Positions 15,331-23,118 of a DNA stretch of 64,000 nucleotides are shown piece after piece. Within the stretch, counting starts at the first letter, position 1. Every line of letters begins with the position of its first letter. Position numbers and translations under genes: made by a program. The stretch is from an uncultured Pedobacter sp. (GTDB lineage: Bacteria > Bacteroidota > Bacteroidia > Sphingobacteriales > Sphingobacteriaceae): the NCBI RefSeq assembly GCF_946480185.1, contig NZ_CAMLIG010000020.1, forward strand, positions 18,157 through 82,156. Reading direction: 5' to 3'. Under the pieces are notes generated by a model, which had not been told where the DNA came from, did no database searches, and saw nothing but the letters and a program-made list of their open reading frames with translations.

Positions 15331-15972
15331 TTACACCTTTTCTCCAAAAGCTAAGTCACCGGCATCACCCAAACCGGGTACAATATAAGCCTTCGTAGTC
15401 ATTTCCTCGTCTATAGCGCCAAGCCACAATTTAGCGTTGGGTATATTTGCTCTTACATGTGCAACGCCTTCTACGCTGGCAATTACCGAAACGATGTGCA
15501 ATTCTTTGATTTTATAGTTGGCTAAAATCTCTTTACAGCACAAAACCATACTTCTACCGGTAGCCAACATGGGGTCACAGATAATTACAGTTTTACCATC
15601 TAAATCCGGGGTAGAAACATATTCCATTTGAATCATAAAATCACCGGATTTTTTGGTTTTACGATAAGCAGAAATAAAAGCAGAATCTGCCCGGTCAAAT
15701 ACATTTAGCAAACCTTGGTGTAAAGGTAAGCCCGCTCGTAAAATCGTTACCAAAACCGGTAATTCTTTAACCATGTTGATGTTTGACAAACCCAAAGGTG
15801 TTTGCACTTCAAACTCTTCATACGGTAAAACCTTGCTGATTTCATAAGCGAAAACTTCGCCCAGCCTTTCCATATTTCTGCGGAAACGCATGCTGTCCTG
15901 TTGCACATCCGCATCTCGGATTTCTGCCAAAAAATGGTTGGCAATACTGTTATGGTCGGTTAGGATAAACAT
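15331..15972 (-). CDS. upp: Uracil phosphoribosyltransferase
   Basis: A 213-residue enzyme converting uracil and PRPP to UMP in pyrimidine salvage. The PRPP loop is ICDPMLATGRSMV, and the family's C-terminal uracil-binding block is visible as GLGDAGDLAFGEKV at the end. The N-terminus MFILTDHNSIANHFLAEIRD and the length match Bacteroidota Upp proteins. It is cytoplasmic and probably monocistronic. A TATCTTTA sequence, close to the -7 consensus, lies five bases before the ATG on the minus strand. Confidence 0.93.
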   Translation of the reverse strand: MFILTDHNSIANHFLAEIRDADVQQDSMRFRRNMERLGEVFAYEISKVLPYEEFEVQTPLGLSNINMVKELPVLVTILRAGLPLHQGLLNVFDRADSAFISAYRKTKKSGDFMIQMEYVSTPDLDGKTVIICDPMLATGRSMVLCCKEILANYKIKELHIVSVIASVEGVAHVRANIPNAKLWLGAIDEEMTTKAYIVPGLGDAGDLAFGEKV

Positions 15973-16086
15973 TATACTAAAGATAGTTTTTTAAAGGAGG
16001 AAATCCAATATTAATATTGTTTGATGACAGATTGCGATTTTCTAGAAAACCGTTTAAAATTTATTTAATAATGTTATTAATAAAGG

Positions 16087-16195
16087 GTCTTCGTTATGTA
16101 AATCCGCTTGCTGGAAGAGAGAAATCTCATTTTAAATTCTGCATTTTGGGCGACAATCTTGCGTGTGAGATGTCTCGTTGCCTCGACATGACGAC
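16087..16195. repeat. Dispersed palindromic repeat, copy B (about 109 bp)
   Basis: The left half has AAATCCGCTTG followed by GAGAGAAATCTCA, and the right half has GTGTGAGATGTCTCGTTG, then CTCGACATGACGAC. The halves are inverted relative to each other, and the same order and spacing are found at 46929-47038. It lies in the upp/deacetylase intergenic region and holds no gene. Confidence 0.6.
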
Positions 16196-16255
16196 GGTTC
16201 TCGCTCAATCTTTAAAAGATTTTACAATACAAATTTAAACAGCTTCTAAGAACAC

Positions 16256-17512
16256 CTAAGTGCCAGCGCCTAAGGCTAACATTTGCTCGTAAACCACTTT
16301 CCAGTTTTTCCATAGGCCAAAATCATTGACGGATTCATTATGCCATAAACTGATGAAAGTGCCGTTAACCGCTTTAACTTGGTTCATCAGCTCAGTAATA
16401 AATTGTAAAGCTTCTTCTGGCTGTAAAGCCATATACTTCCGTAAGGTTTGGTCCATTACAGTTGTTGGATACAGCAATAAATCTGTACGTTTTCCCAGTT
16501 TTAAATCGTACCAAAAAAATGGCGTACAGGTGCTTGCCCTAAAACCGCCAACATCGGCGAAAGCCAAAGTATAATCTGCTTTTATTCCAATCTCAACCAA
16601 AGCCCGATAAGTTTCGGGCAAACGCAACATTAAATAATGCTGACGGCTGATGGTTATTTCCTTGTCAGAAATTTTTGCTAATTTCTCTTTTTCTTCCGCT
16701 ACTGCGTCCGGATTTAAGGCGGAGAAATAGGAGGGATGAATACCGATTTGATGGGTTTTTACAGCTTGTTGAATTACTGATTGGTATAACTTGTTTTTAG
16801 CACCTGGAGAAATATCATTTGCGTGTTTAGTGCCCACCAAGAAAAAGTAAATGGTTTTTAAATTATATTTTTTGTCCCAAACTGCAACTTGTGGGTAAAC
16901 ATCAAAAGGATCTTTTTTAAATCCACCTAAAATAAACTTTGCCAGTTTTTTAACCAATCCTTCGTTTCTAAAGTAAAAAGGGCGGTCAATATCTAAAGTG
17001 GGGATATATTTAAACTCCCGCTTTTTAATCTCAAAATCTGGAAAATATTTTTTAATTATTTCTGAGATCTCATAAGCCCATTCATCAATTAACGGACGTT
17101 GAAGAAATCCATTTTTAAATGCTAAAGATTGCTTCGCTTCAAAACGTAAATGTTCGTCCCTTTCTGCGGAAACATATTCCTCGTATCGGGATAAAAAATA
17201 GAAACTTGCGGCAAAAACATCGAAACCTAAAACAGAACTGTCCACAGCAAACGGAATTTTTAGTCCGTCCCAATCGGCGAAAGCCAAATTTTGATGCTGA
17301 ATGCTTTCTTCATCAATAAAGGGATGCTTTCTGAAACATAAATAATCCGCGATAGCAATATCGCTATATGCGATTTTAGCATTTTGATGAGCTTTAAAAG
17401 CTTCTAAATCATGGCAAAATGAAAAATATACTCCCAATATATTCCCGAAAATCTGTTCGAAAACATAGGTAATTCTGGGGTTTAATTTCTCGGTGTAAAT
17501 TAGTAAAGCCAT
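16256..17512 (-). CDS. Polysaccharide deacetylase-like protein (DUF7033-type N-terminus)
   Basis: About 418 residues from the preferred start MALLIYTEKLNPRITYVFEQ; an in-frame ATG six codons earlier is also possible. The N-terminal half resembles DUF7033 (WDGLKIPFAVDSSVLGFDVF, FYFLSRYEEY). The C-terminal half is NodB-like, with TLDIDRPFY as the first metal-binding motif, HPSYFS as the histidine motif and ISLWHNESV near the end. Such proteins are usually linked to cell-surface polysaccharide modification. No signal peptide is obvious. Both neighbours are unrelated, so its substrate remains open. Confidence 0.72.
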   Translation of the reverse strand: MALLIYTEKLNPRITYVFEQIFGNILGVYFSFCHDLEAFKAHQNAKIAYSDIAIADYLCFRKHPFIDEESIQHQNLAFADWDGLKIPFAVDSSVLGFDVFAASFYFLSRYEEYVSAERDEHLRFEAKQSLAFKNGFLQRPLIDEWAYEISEIIKKYFPDFEIKKREFKYIPTLDIDRPFYFRNEGLVKKLAKFILGGFKKDPFDVYPQVAVWDKKYNLKTIYFFLVGTKHANDISPGAKNKLYQSVIQQAVKTHQIGIHPSYFSALNPDAVAEEKEKLAKISDKEITISRQHYLMLRLPETYRALVEIGIKADYTLAFADVGGFRASTCTPFFWYDLKLGKRTDLLLYPTTVMDQTLRKYMALQPEEALQFITELMNQVKAVNGTFISLWHNESVNDFGLWKNWKVVYEQMLALGAGT

Positions 17513-17580
17513 CAAAAAGTAAAAATGCAATTATAAACCGAACATCAATAAACCAAATCGCATAAAATTCAGTTTATGTA

Positions 17581-17669
17581 TAAGAACAGTCGATGTTCTT
17601 ATAAGGTTTGATGATGAGGGATTTATCTGAAAAGGTAAATCCCTTTTTATTTCTTAATATTTATCTTTG
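17581..17669 (+). promoter_or_regulatory. Two hairpins and a -7 motif in front of uvrB
   Basis: TAAGAAC/GTTCTTA (17581-17587/17595-17601) and GGGATTTA/TAAATCCC (17618-17625/17636-17643) are followed by TTTTTATTTC, so the second hairpin looks like a terminator. TATCTTTG (17662-17669), matching TAnnTTTG, follows four bases before the uvrB ATG. Either uvrB starts from this promoter with almost no leader, or a longer leader is attenuated at the hairpin. Confidence 0.5.
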
Positions 17670-17673
17670 AAAA

Positions 17674-19707
17674 ATGGATTTTAAAATCAACTCCCACTAC
17701 AAACCTACCGGCGACCAACCCACAGCTATTAAACAATTAGTTGCCGGGGTACAGGCGGGCGAAAATTACCAGACTTTATTGGGCGTAACCGGTTCGGGGA
17801 AAACTTTTACAGTGGCCAATGTGATTGAGCAAACCCAAAAACCGACCTTGATTTTAAGCCATAACAAAACTTTGGCGGCACAGCTTTACGGCGAATTCAA
17901 GCAGTTTTTTCCGGACAATGCGGTCAATTATTTTGTTTCTTATTATGATTATTACCAGCCCGAAGCCTTTTTACCAACCACCAATACTTACATAGAAAAG
18001 GATCTGCAGATTAACGAAGAGATAGAGAAATTACGTCTGAGAACCACTTCTTCATTAATGAGCGGCAGGCGAGATGTAATTGTGGTTTCCTCCATTTCCT
18101 GCATTTATGGTATGGGTAATCCCGAGGATTTCTCCAATTCGGTTTTCCGTTTTGGAGTGGGAACCCGAATTAGCAGAAACGCTTTTTTACACCGTTTGGT
18201 AGAGATTTTATACTCGCGGACCACCGCCGATTTCAAACGCGGAACTTTTAGGGTAAAAGGCGATACGGTGGATATTTACCCAGCTTATTTGGATTTGGCT
18301 TACCGCATTTCTTTTTTTGGTGACGATATTGAAGAAATGACGGTGATTGATCCTGCAAGTGGGAAAACCATTGAGAAAATGGACCAAGTGGCTATATTTC
18401 CGGCCAATCTTTTTGTAACTCCTAGGGATAGATTTACCAGCGTTTTGCACCAAATTGGCGAGGATATGGTGGATAGGAAAAACCAACTGGAACGAGACGG
18501 CAGATTTTTGGAAGCCAAACGTTTGGAAGAACGGACCAATTACGATATGGAAATGATGCGTGAGCTGGGTTATTGTTCGGGTATTGAGAATTATTCGCGT
18601 TATTTTGATAACCGTAAACCTGGTGCAAGACCTTTCTGTTTACTGGATTATTTTCCGGATGATTACCTGATGGTGATTGACGAAAGCCATGTTACCGTTC
18701 CGCAGATTAGAGCGATGTACGGTGGTGACAGATCTCGGAAATTGTCTTTGGTTGAATATGGTTTCCGCTTGCCTGCCGCTTTGGATAACCGTCCGCTTAA
18801 TTTTACTGAGTTTGAAAGTTTAGCCCCGCAAACCATTTATGTGAGCGCTACGCCAGGCGATTACGAGCTTGAAAAAACGGAAGGTGTTTTTGTGGAGCAG
18901 GTAATCCGCCCGACAGGTTTGTTGGATCCGTTGATTGAAATTAGACCAGTTGGCAATCAGGTTGATGATTTGTTGGACGAGATTGACAAAACCATAAAAA
19001 TGGGCGACCGTGTTTTGGTGACCACATTGACCAAACGGATGGCCGAGGAATTGGCGAAATATATGGACCGGCTTAATATCAAAGCCCGTTACATCCACTC
19101 GGAAATTAAGACTTTGGAACGTGTGGAGATTTTGCGTGGTTTGCGTTTAGGCGAGTTTGATGTGTTGATTGGGATTAACCTATTGAGGGAAGGTTTGGAT
19201 TTGCCCGAGGTTTCTTTGGTGGCCATTTTAGATGCTGATAAAGAAGGTTTTTTACGTTCAGAACGTTCATTAATTCAAACCATTGGAAGGGCGGCAAGGA
19301 ATGATAGAGGCCGGGTAATTATGTATGCCGATAAAATTACGGACTCCATGCGGATTACGATGGAAGAAACTGATCGAAGGAGAGAAAAGCAGATTTTGTA
19401 TAATGAGGAACATGGTATTGTGCCAAAAACTGTAGGAAAATCAAGAGAAGCCATTATTGAACAGACTTCTGTGATGGACTTTAAAGGGGGCGTTCAGCAG
19501 ATTTACACGGAGGACAATGCCGAAGTCACTTTAGCAGCAGATCCAATTGTGCAATACATGACCAAGCCACAGTTGAAAAAATCTTTGGAAAACACCAAAA
19601 GAGATATGCAAACTGCTGCAAAAGAATTGAACTTCTTACTGGCGGCAAAACTTAGGGATGAGATGTATGCGCTCGAAAAAATGTACGAAGAAAAATTTGG
19701 AGCGTAA
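17674..19707 (+). CDS. uvrB: UvrB, excinuclease ABC subunit B
   Basis: A 677-residue nucleotide-excision-repair helicase that receives damaged DNA from UvrA and positions UvrC. Walker A GVTGSGKT is at 37-44. The beta-hairpin region contains the tyrosine-rich YYDYYQPEAFLP block. Walker B/DEAD-like VIDESHVT and motif VI QTIGRAARND are present. The C-terminal UVR domain (about 635-670) contains LNFLLAAKLRDEMYALEKMY, which binds UvrC. The length is normal. It is cytoplasmic and likely its own transcription unit, with hairpins and a -7 motif in front. Confidence 0.97.
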   Translation: MDFKINSHYKPTGDQPTAIKQLVAGVQAGENYQTLLGVTGSGKTFTVANVIEQTQKPTLILSHNKTLAAQLYGEFKQFFPDNAVNYFVSYYDYYQPEAFLPTTNTYIEKDLQINEEIEKLRLRTTSSLMSGRRDVIVVSSISCIYGMGNPEDFSNSVFRFGVGTRISRNAFLHRLVEILYSRTTADFKRGTFRVKGDTVDIYPAYLDLAYRISFFGDDIEEMTVIDPASGKTIEKMDQVAIFPANLFVTPRDRFTSVLHQIGEDMVDRKNQLERDGRFLEAKRLEERTNYDMEMMRELGYCSGIENYSRYFDNRKPGARPFCLLDYFPDDYLMVIDESHVTVPQIRAMYGGDRSRKLSLVEYGFRLPAALDNRPLNFTEFESLAPQTIYVSATPGDYELEKTEGVFVEQVIRPTGLLDPLIEIRPVGNQVDDLLDEIDKTIKMGDRVLVTTLTKRMAEELAKYMDRLNIKARYIHSEIKTLERVEILRGLRLGEFDVLIGINLLREGLDLPEVSLVAILDADKEGFLRSERSLIQTIGRAARNDRGRVIMYADKITDSMRITMEETDRRREKQILYNEEHGIVPKTVGKSREAIIEQTSVMDFKGGVQQIYTEDNAEVTLAADPIVQYMTKPQLKKSLENTKRDMQTAAKELNFLLAAKLRDEMYALEKMYEEKFGA

Positions 19708-19745
19708 CATTACGCAAGAATTATAGTCAAATTGCGTTAAAGAAT

Positions 19746-19753
19746 TATATTTG
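19746..19753 (+). promoter_or_regulatory. -7 promoter motif TATATTTG six bases before an ATG
   Basis: Matches TAnnTTTG and is separated from the ATG at 19760 by TAAAAC. If used, the transcript of the DUF4834 gene would begin at or beside its start codon. A clear -33 element at the right distance was not seen. Confidence 0.4.
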
Positions 19754-19759
19754 TAAAAC

Positions 19760-20038
19760 ATGGCACTATTACGATTTTTAATTATAGCAATCTGTGTTAT
19801 TTATTTAATAAAGGCACTCGCTCGTATTTTTCTACCGTTTTTGTTTAAAACGGTAGTGAACAATATGCAGGAAAAAATGAATAACCAGCAAGAAGCTTAT
19901 CAAAAATATAACGGGACTTCCCAAAAACCCGAGGGCACTATTTCTGTAGATTACGTTCCGCCCACAAAACCTCATACACAAGTTAAGCTAGATAGTGCTG
20001 GGGAATTTGTTGACTACGAAGAGGTTAAGGGGGAGTAA
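19760..20038 (+). CDS. DUF4834-like small membrane-anchored protein
   Basis: A 92-residue protein with one N-terminal membrane segment (LLRFLIIAICVIYLIKALARIFLPFLF) followed by a hydrophilic cytoplasmic tail with QQEAYQKYN and a KPEGTISVDYVPPTK block. This layout and tail match the DUF4834 family of Bacteroidota. The function is unknown. It follows uvrB on the same strand after 52 bases but has its own -7-like motif. Confidence 0.75.
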   Translation: MALLRFLIIAICVIYLIKALARIFLPFLFKTVVNNMQEKMNNQQEAYQKYNGTSQKPEGTISVDYVPPTKPHTQVKLDSAGEFVDYEEVKGE

Positions 20039-20145
20039 GGGGTTTAACTGGTCCGGATGTTAAGCGAAGCGCATCTCGAACATTTATTAGTGCGGATTTA
20101 AAATATAATTTATTTCCAAAATGAATTATAGTCTATTACATTTTT

Positions 20146-20502
20146 TTAAACCTCATGCAAAAATACCTCAGCTGGAAGGCTGAAATAGGTTTTTAATTTC
20201 TGAGCCATTTTTAAGGTAATTTCTCTTTTCCCAGAAAGAATAGCAGAAACGTGTCCCTTACTTCCAATTATCTCTTCTAAATCTTTTGCTTTAACACCCA
20301 TTTCTTGCATTTTATACTTGATAACTTCTAAAGTGTTAATCTCTGGAAGTTGATAATGGTTTTCGTCATAATCTTTTATCAAAACCATCAATAGTTCTAG
20401 CTCGTCACTTTCTGGTGTGTTAGGCTCCGCATGAAATATTTCCATCAATCTCAATGAAGCATTTTGGTAATCTTCTTCTGTTTTTAATACTTTCCATTTC
20501 AT
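20146..20502 (-). CDS. higA: HigA-type antitoxin (XRE helix-turn-helix)
   Basis: A 118-residue protein with an N-terminal toxin-binding region (LRLMEIFHAEPNTPESDELE) and a C-terminal XRE HTH (YKMQEMGVKAKDLEEIIG, then GHVSAILSGKREITLKMAQK). This is the HigA form found with HigB-type RelE-fold toxins. It begins two bases after the toxin gene, giving the toxin-first order typical of higBA. It should neutralise the toxin and repress the operon. Confidence 0.85.
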   Translation of the reverse strand: MKWKVLKTEEDYQNASLRLMEIFHAEPNTPESDELELLMVLIKDYDENHYQLPEINTLEVIKYKMQEMGVKAKDLEEIIGSKGHVSAILSGKREITLKMAQKLKTYFSLPAEVFLHEV

Positions 20503-20504
20503 AG

Positions 20505-20834
20505 CTAGATATTTTTACTGGTTAATATTGAGGTGTCGAATGGAACAGTCTCCACATTAATTTTATCATACTCTTTATGCGTTCCAAACCAAATAACATA
20601 ACAAGCAGTTTGTAGAAAATTTATTGATACAACTAATCGGAAATCGTTTCCCTTTATATTAAAAACTACTCTGTTATTATTTACTACGCTTGCATTTCTG
20701 TAAACACTTTTAAGTTCGTTAAAAGTTCTAAAATCAGTTTTGGAAAACTCATTGTACCAAACCAATAATTGGTTTTCGGCTATTGGATATTTTTTAAGGT
20801 AATATAAAATAGTCCTACGTACAAGGATTTTCAT
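20505..20834 (-). CDS. higB: HigB-type mRNA interferase toxin
   Basis: Using the ATG at 20834, the product is 109 residues (MKILVRRTILYYLKKYPIAE). The HigB_toxin family core is clear: NRVVFNIKGNDFRLVVSINF followed by YVIWFGTHKEYDKIN. Such toxins cleave mRNA on the ribosome and are held by the HTH antitoxin encoded downstream. A TACGTTTG motif (20839-20846, minus) ends four bases before this ATG, which supports this start over one 16 codons upstream. Confidence 0.85.
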   Translation of the reverse strand: MKILVRRTILYYLKKYPIAENQLLVWYNEFSKTDFRTFNELKSVYRNASVVNNNRVVFNIKGNDFRLVVSINFLQTACYVIWFGTHKEYDKINVETVPFDTSILTSKNI

Positions 20835-21168
20835 ACAACAAACGTAATTAAATGTTTTCAATTTGCAAACTAATTTCAGCAATTGTTAACGTTTTCGGAA
20901 GCTGAATTCTTTAGGAAAAGATTGACACTTAAATAATATGCTTTTGATTGTATAGCTTTATGTCATTTCAGATTCTATCGCTACACTGAAACGAAATCAG
21001 CTGGCAAAAGAATTAAGTACAGAGCTAGAGTAATAAAGGAGCTAAGTTTAGACAAGAAGCTTGTATCCGAGTTTTAAACTGCTTCTTTAACAGACCTTCG
21101 ATAATGTAAATCAAAATTGTTTTAGATATTTGATTCAGATTTTAATAAACCAAAAGCCAAAAAACCAG

Positions 21169-21789
21169 ATGAAAAAATATTGGGTATTAATCGCATTGTT
21201 CTTTATAGGGCTTTTTATCTCCGCGATAAACCCGCATGATTATTTCACTTGGTTATTAGAGGTTTTTCCAGCTATTTTAGGATTGCTGATTCTAACTTTC
21301 ACATTTAAAAATTTCCGATTTACCTACCTAACCTATATTTTCATATTAGTGCATTGTTATATTTTGTTCATCGGCGGGCATTATACCTACGCAAAAGTTC
21401 CTCTTTTTGAATGGATTAAAGAAGCATTTGATCAAAGTAGAAATAACTATGATAAAGTTGGACATTTTATACAGGGCTTTGTGCCTGCAATGATTGCCAG
21501 AGAATTATATATTGGGAAACAGGTTGTTAAAAAAGGAGCTTGGTTGTCGTTTTTAACGGTATGTACCTGCGTTACGGTGAGTGTGCTTTATGAGTTTTTA
21601 GAATGGTCTGTAGCTATAGCCTCAGGAGAATCTGCCGAATCATTTCTTGGAACACAGGGTTACGTTTGGGATACACAATCTGACATGTTATACGCTTTGA
21701 TTGGTGCACTGTGTATGGTTATATTTATGTCGAAGATACAGGACAGGCAGTTGTTGAAAAATGGAAATTACAGTTATTTAGCTGGTTAG
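21169..21789 (+). CDS. DUF2238 / YjdF-like inner membrane protein
   Basis: From the ATG at 21169 the product is 206 residues with about five or six membrane helices (ALFFIGLFISAI, VFPAILGLLILTF, YLTYIFILVHCYILFIGGHY and others). The conserved DUF2238 signature DKVGHFIQGFVPAMIARE is present, followed by VLYEFLEW and GYVWDTQSDMLYALIGA. An upstream in-frame TTG exists but would add a polar leader. Relatives such as E. coli YjdF are of unknown function. It is located in the inner membrane. No operon partner is evident. Confidence 0.82.
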   Translation: MKKYWVLIALFFIGLFISAINPHDYFTWLLEVFPAILGLLILTFTFKNFRFTYLTYIFILVHCYILFIGGHYTYAKVPLFEWIKEAFDQSRNNYDKVGHFIQGFVPAMIARELYIGKQVVKKGAWLSFLTVCTCVTVSVLYEFLEWSVAIASGESAESFLGTQGYVWDTQSDMLYALIGALCMVIFMSKIQDRQLLKNGNYSYLAG

Positions 21790-22219
21790 CTGTTTATTTA
21801 GGAATGTTCAAAGGTTTAAGAAGAACTGCTTCCTCGCTCCAACTCTATCTACTTTTTAACTTCCAGAAACCCATTGATAAAACTTCGCTGAGCCCGTTAT
21901 AAATTAAAATCCAATAGAAAATACTTTTCTCGTAAATTAGCATCCTAAAAATCGCAAAGGTGCCACTTCTTTTCTCTTACGGAACTCTTTTTGCTTCCGG
22001 GAAGATTGGCTTTATTTATATTGAGAAATAATACTTTCATTTTTCTTTGACGCAAAGCCAAGTATATATTTCAGAAACCTATCTAAATAATCTTAATCTT
22101 TGCAAACAAAAACCGCGTAGTTGGTGTTCTGAAAAAATCAATTAAGGTCAAACTTGTTTGATATCGCGGATAAACCGCATTGAGCTATTAATAAAAGGCT
22201 CTTTCGTTACAGGAATTAA
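21790..22219. other. Gap without gene
   Basis: About 430 bases between the YjdF-like gene and the broken phosphatidyltransferase gene. Short frames here have no gene-like features. I see no strong palindrome, repeat or RNA. Confidence 0.5.
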
Positions 22220-22997
22220 ATGTCAAAATTACCTAAGGAGTTTAAGTTTATTGATTTATCAGATTACGGACGGACGCCTGGTCGGTAGATTGCCACGTCA
22301 CTAGCGCATACAAGTGTAACCCCCATCGGCGTAACTACGCTGTTTATTGGCAATTGTGGCCATGCTGTATCATCAGTTTGCTTTAGCTGCATTTTTTCTG
22401 GTTCTTAAATCTACACTTGACGCTGCAGACGGTGAGCTTTCGCGATTAAAAAATACGCCATCATACACCGGAAGGTATTACGATTCTATTTCTGATATCA
22501 TTTTAAACTTCCTTTTTCTGTTGACTTTTTGGCACCTAACTGATGGGCCAATCCTTTACGCTTTTTTTGCGTTCATTAGTATCCAATTGCAAGGAATGGT
22601 GTATAATTACTTTTACGTTATCCTGCGAAATAGTGTGAATGGCGATTCAACCAGCCGGATTTTTGAAGATCAAATTCCCGTTGCGCTAAAAGGCGAAAAG
22701 CAAAGCACAGTTAACCGCCTGCGCAAGATCTATCATTTACTTTATCGCGTTTTTGATGTAGTAATTTACCGGATGGATAAAGATGCGGTAAATAGTAAAC
22801 CTTTTCCTAAATGGTTTATGACAATGATTTCGCTTTATGGATTAGGTTTTCAGCTACTTTTTATGGCGATGATGCTTTTGTTTAATTTGCAGAACTACGT
22901 TATCCCTTTCTTTATCACTTATTCTTTTCTGATTTTTCTTTTTATTGGAATCCGGAGATTTTTTTTAGCCAGAACACTAACTGCAAAAGAAGGTTAA
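22220..22997 (+). pseudogene. CDP-alcohol phosphatidyltransferase, interrupted by stop and frameshift
   Basis: An ATG at 22220 opens MSKLPKEFKFIDLSDYGRTP in one frame, which meets an in-frame TAG at 22286-22288. After that stop the same frame continues with IATSLAHTSVTPIGVTTLFI. Near 22340-22347 the coding sense moves to another frame and runs to 22997 as LAIVAMLYHQ and onward. The second part keeps the CDP-alcohol transferase motif DAADGELSRL-x-GRYYDSISD and several membrane helices. An intact gene would make a membrane enzyme joining an alcohol to a CDP-activated lipid. As written it has two lesions, so it is a recent pseudogene unless there are sequencing errors. A shortened product starting after the frameshift would lack the first membrane region. 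Confidence 0.78.
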
Positions 22998-23068
22998 ATA
23001 ATCATAAACGTCTTCTTTTGGTTTTGTGTAAGAATTTTAAAAAATAATTGCTTCTTGTAGTTATATAA

Positions 23069-23102
23069 AAAAGTCCTCGAAGATTATTCTTCGAGGACTT
23101 TT
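23069..23102. terminator. Bidirectional terminator, 15-bp perfect stem
   Basis: AAAAGTCCTCGAAGA (23069-23083) and TCTTCGAGGACTTTT (23088-23102) enclose TTAT. It separates the convergent phosphatidyltransferase remnant (plus) and the three-module glycan enzyme gene (minus). Confidence 0.93.
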
Positions 23103-23118
23103 AAATGAAGTTAAAATG

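Noticed and set aside
18208..18628. Minus-strand frames inside uvrB
   Set aside because: They are shadow frames of uvrB with no independent support.
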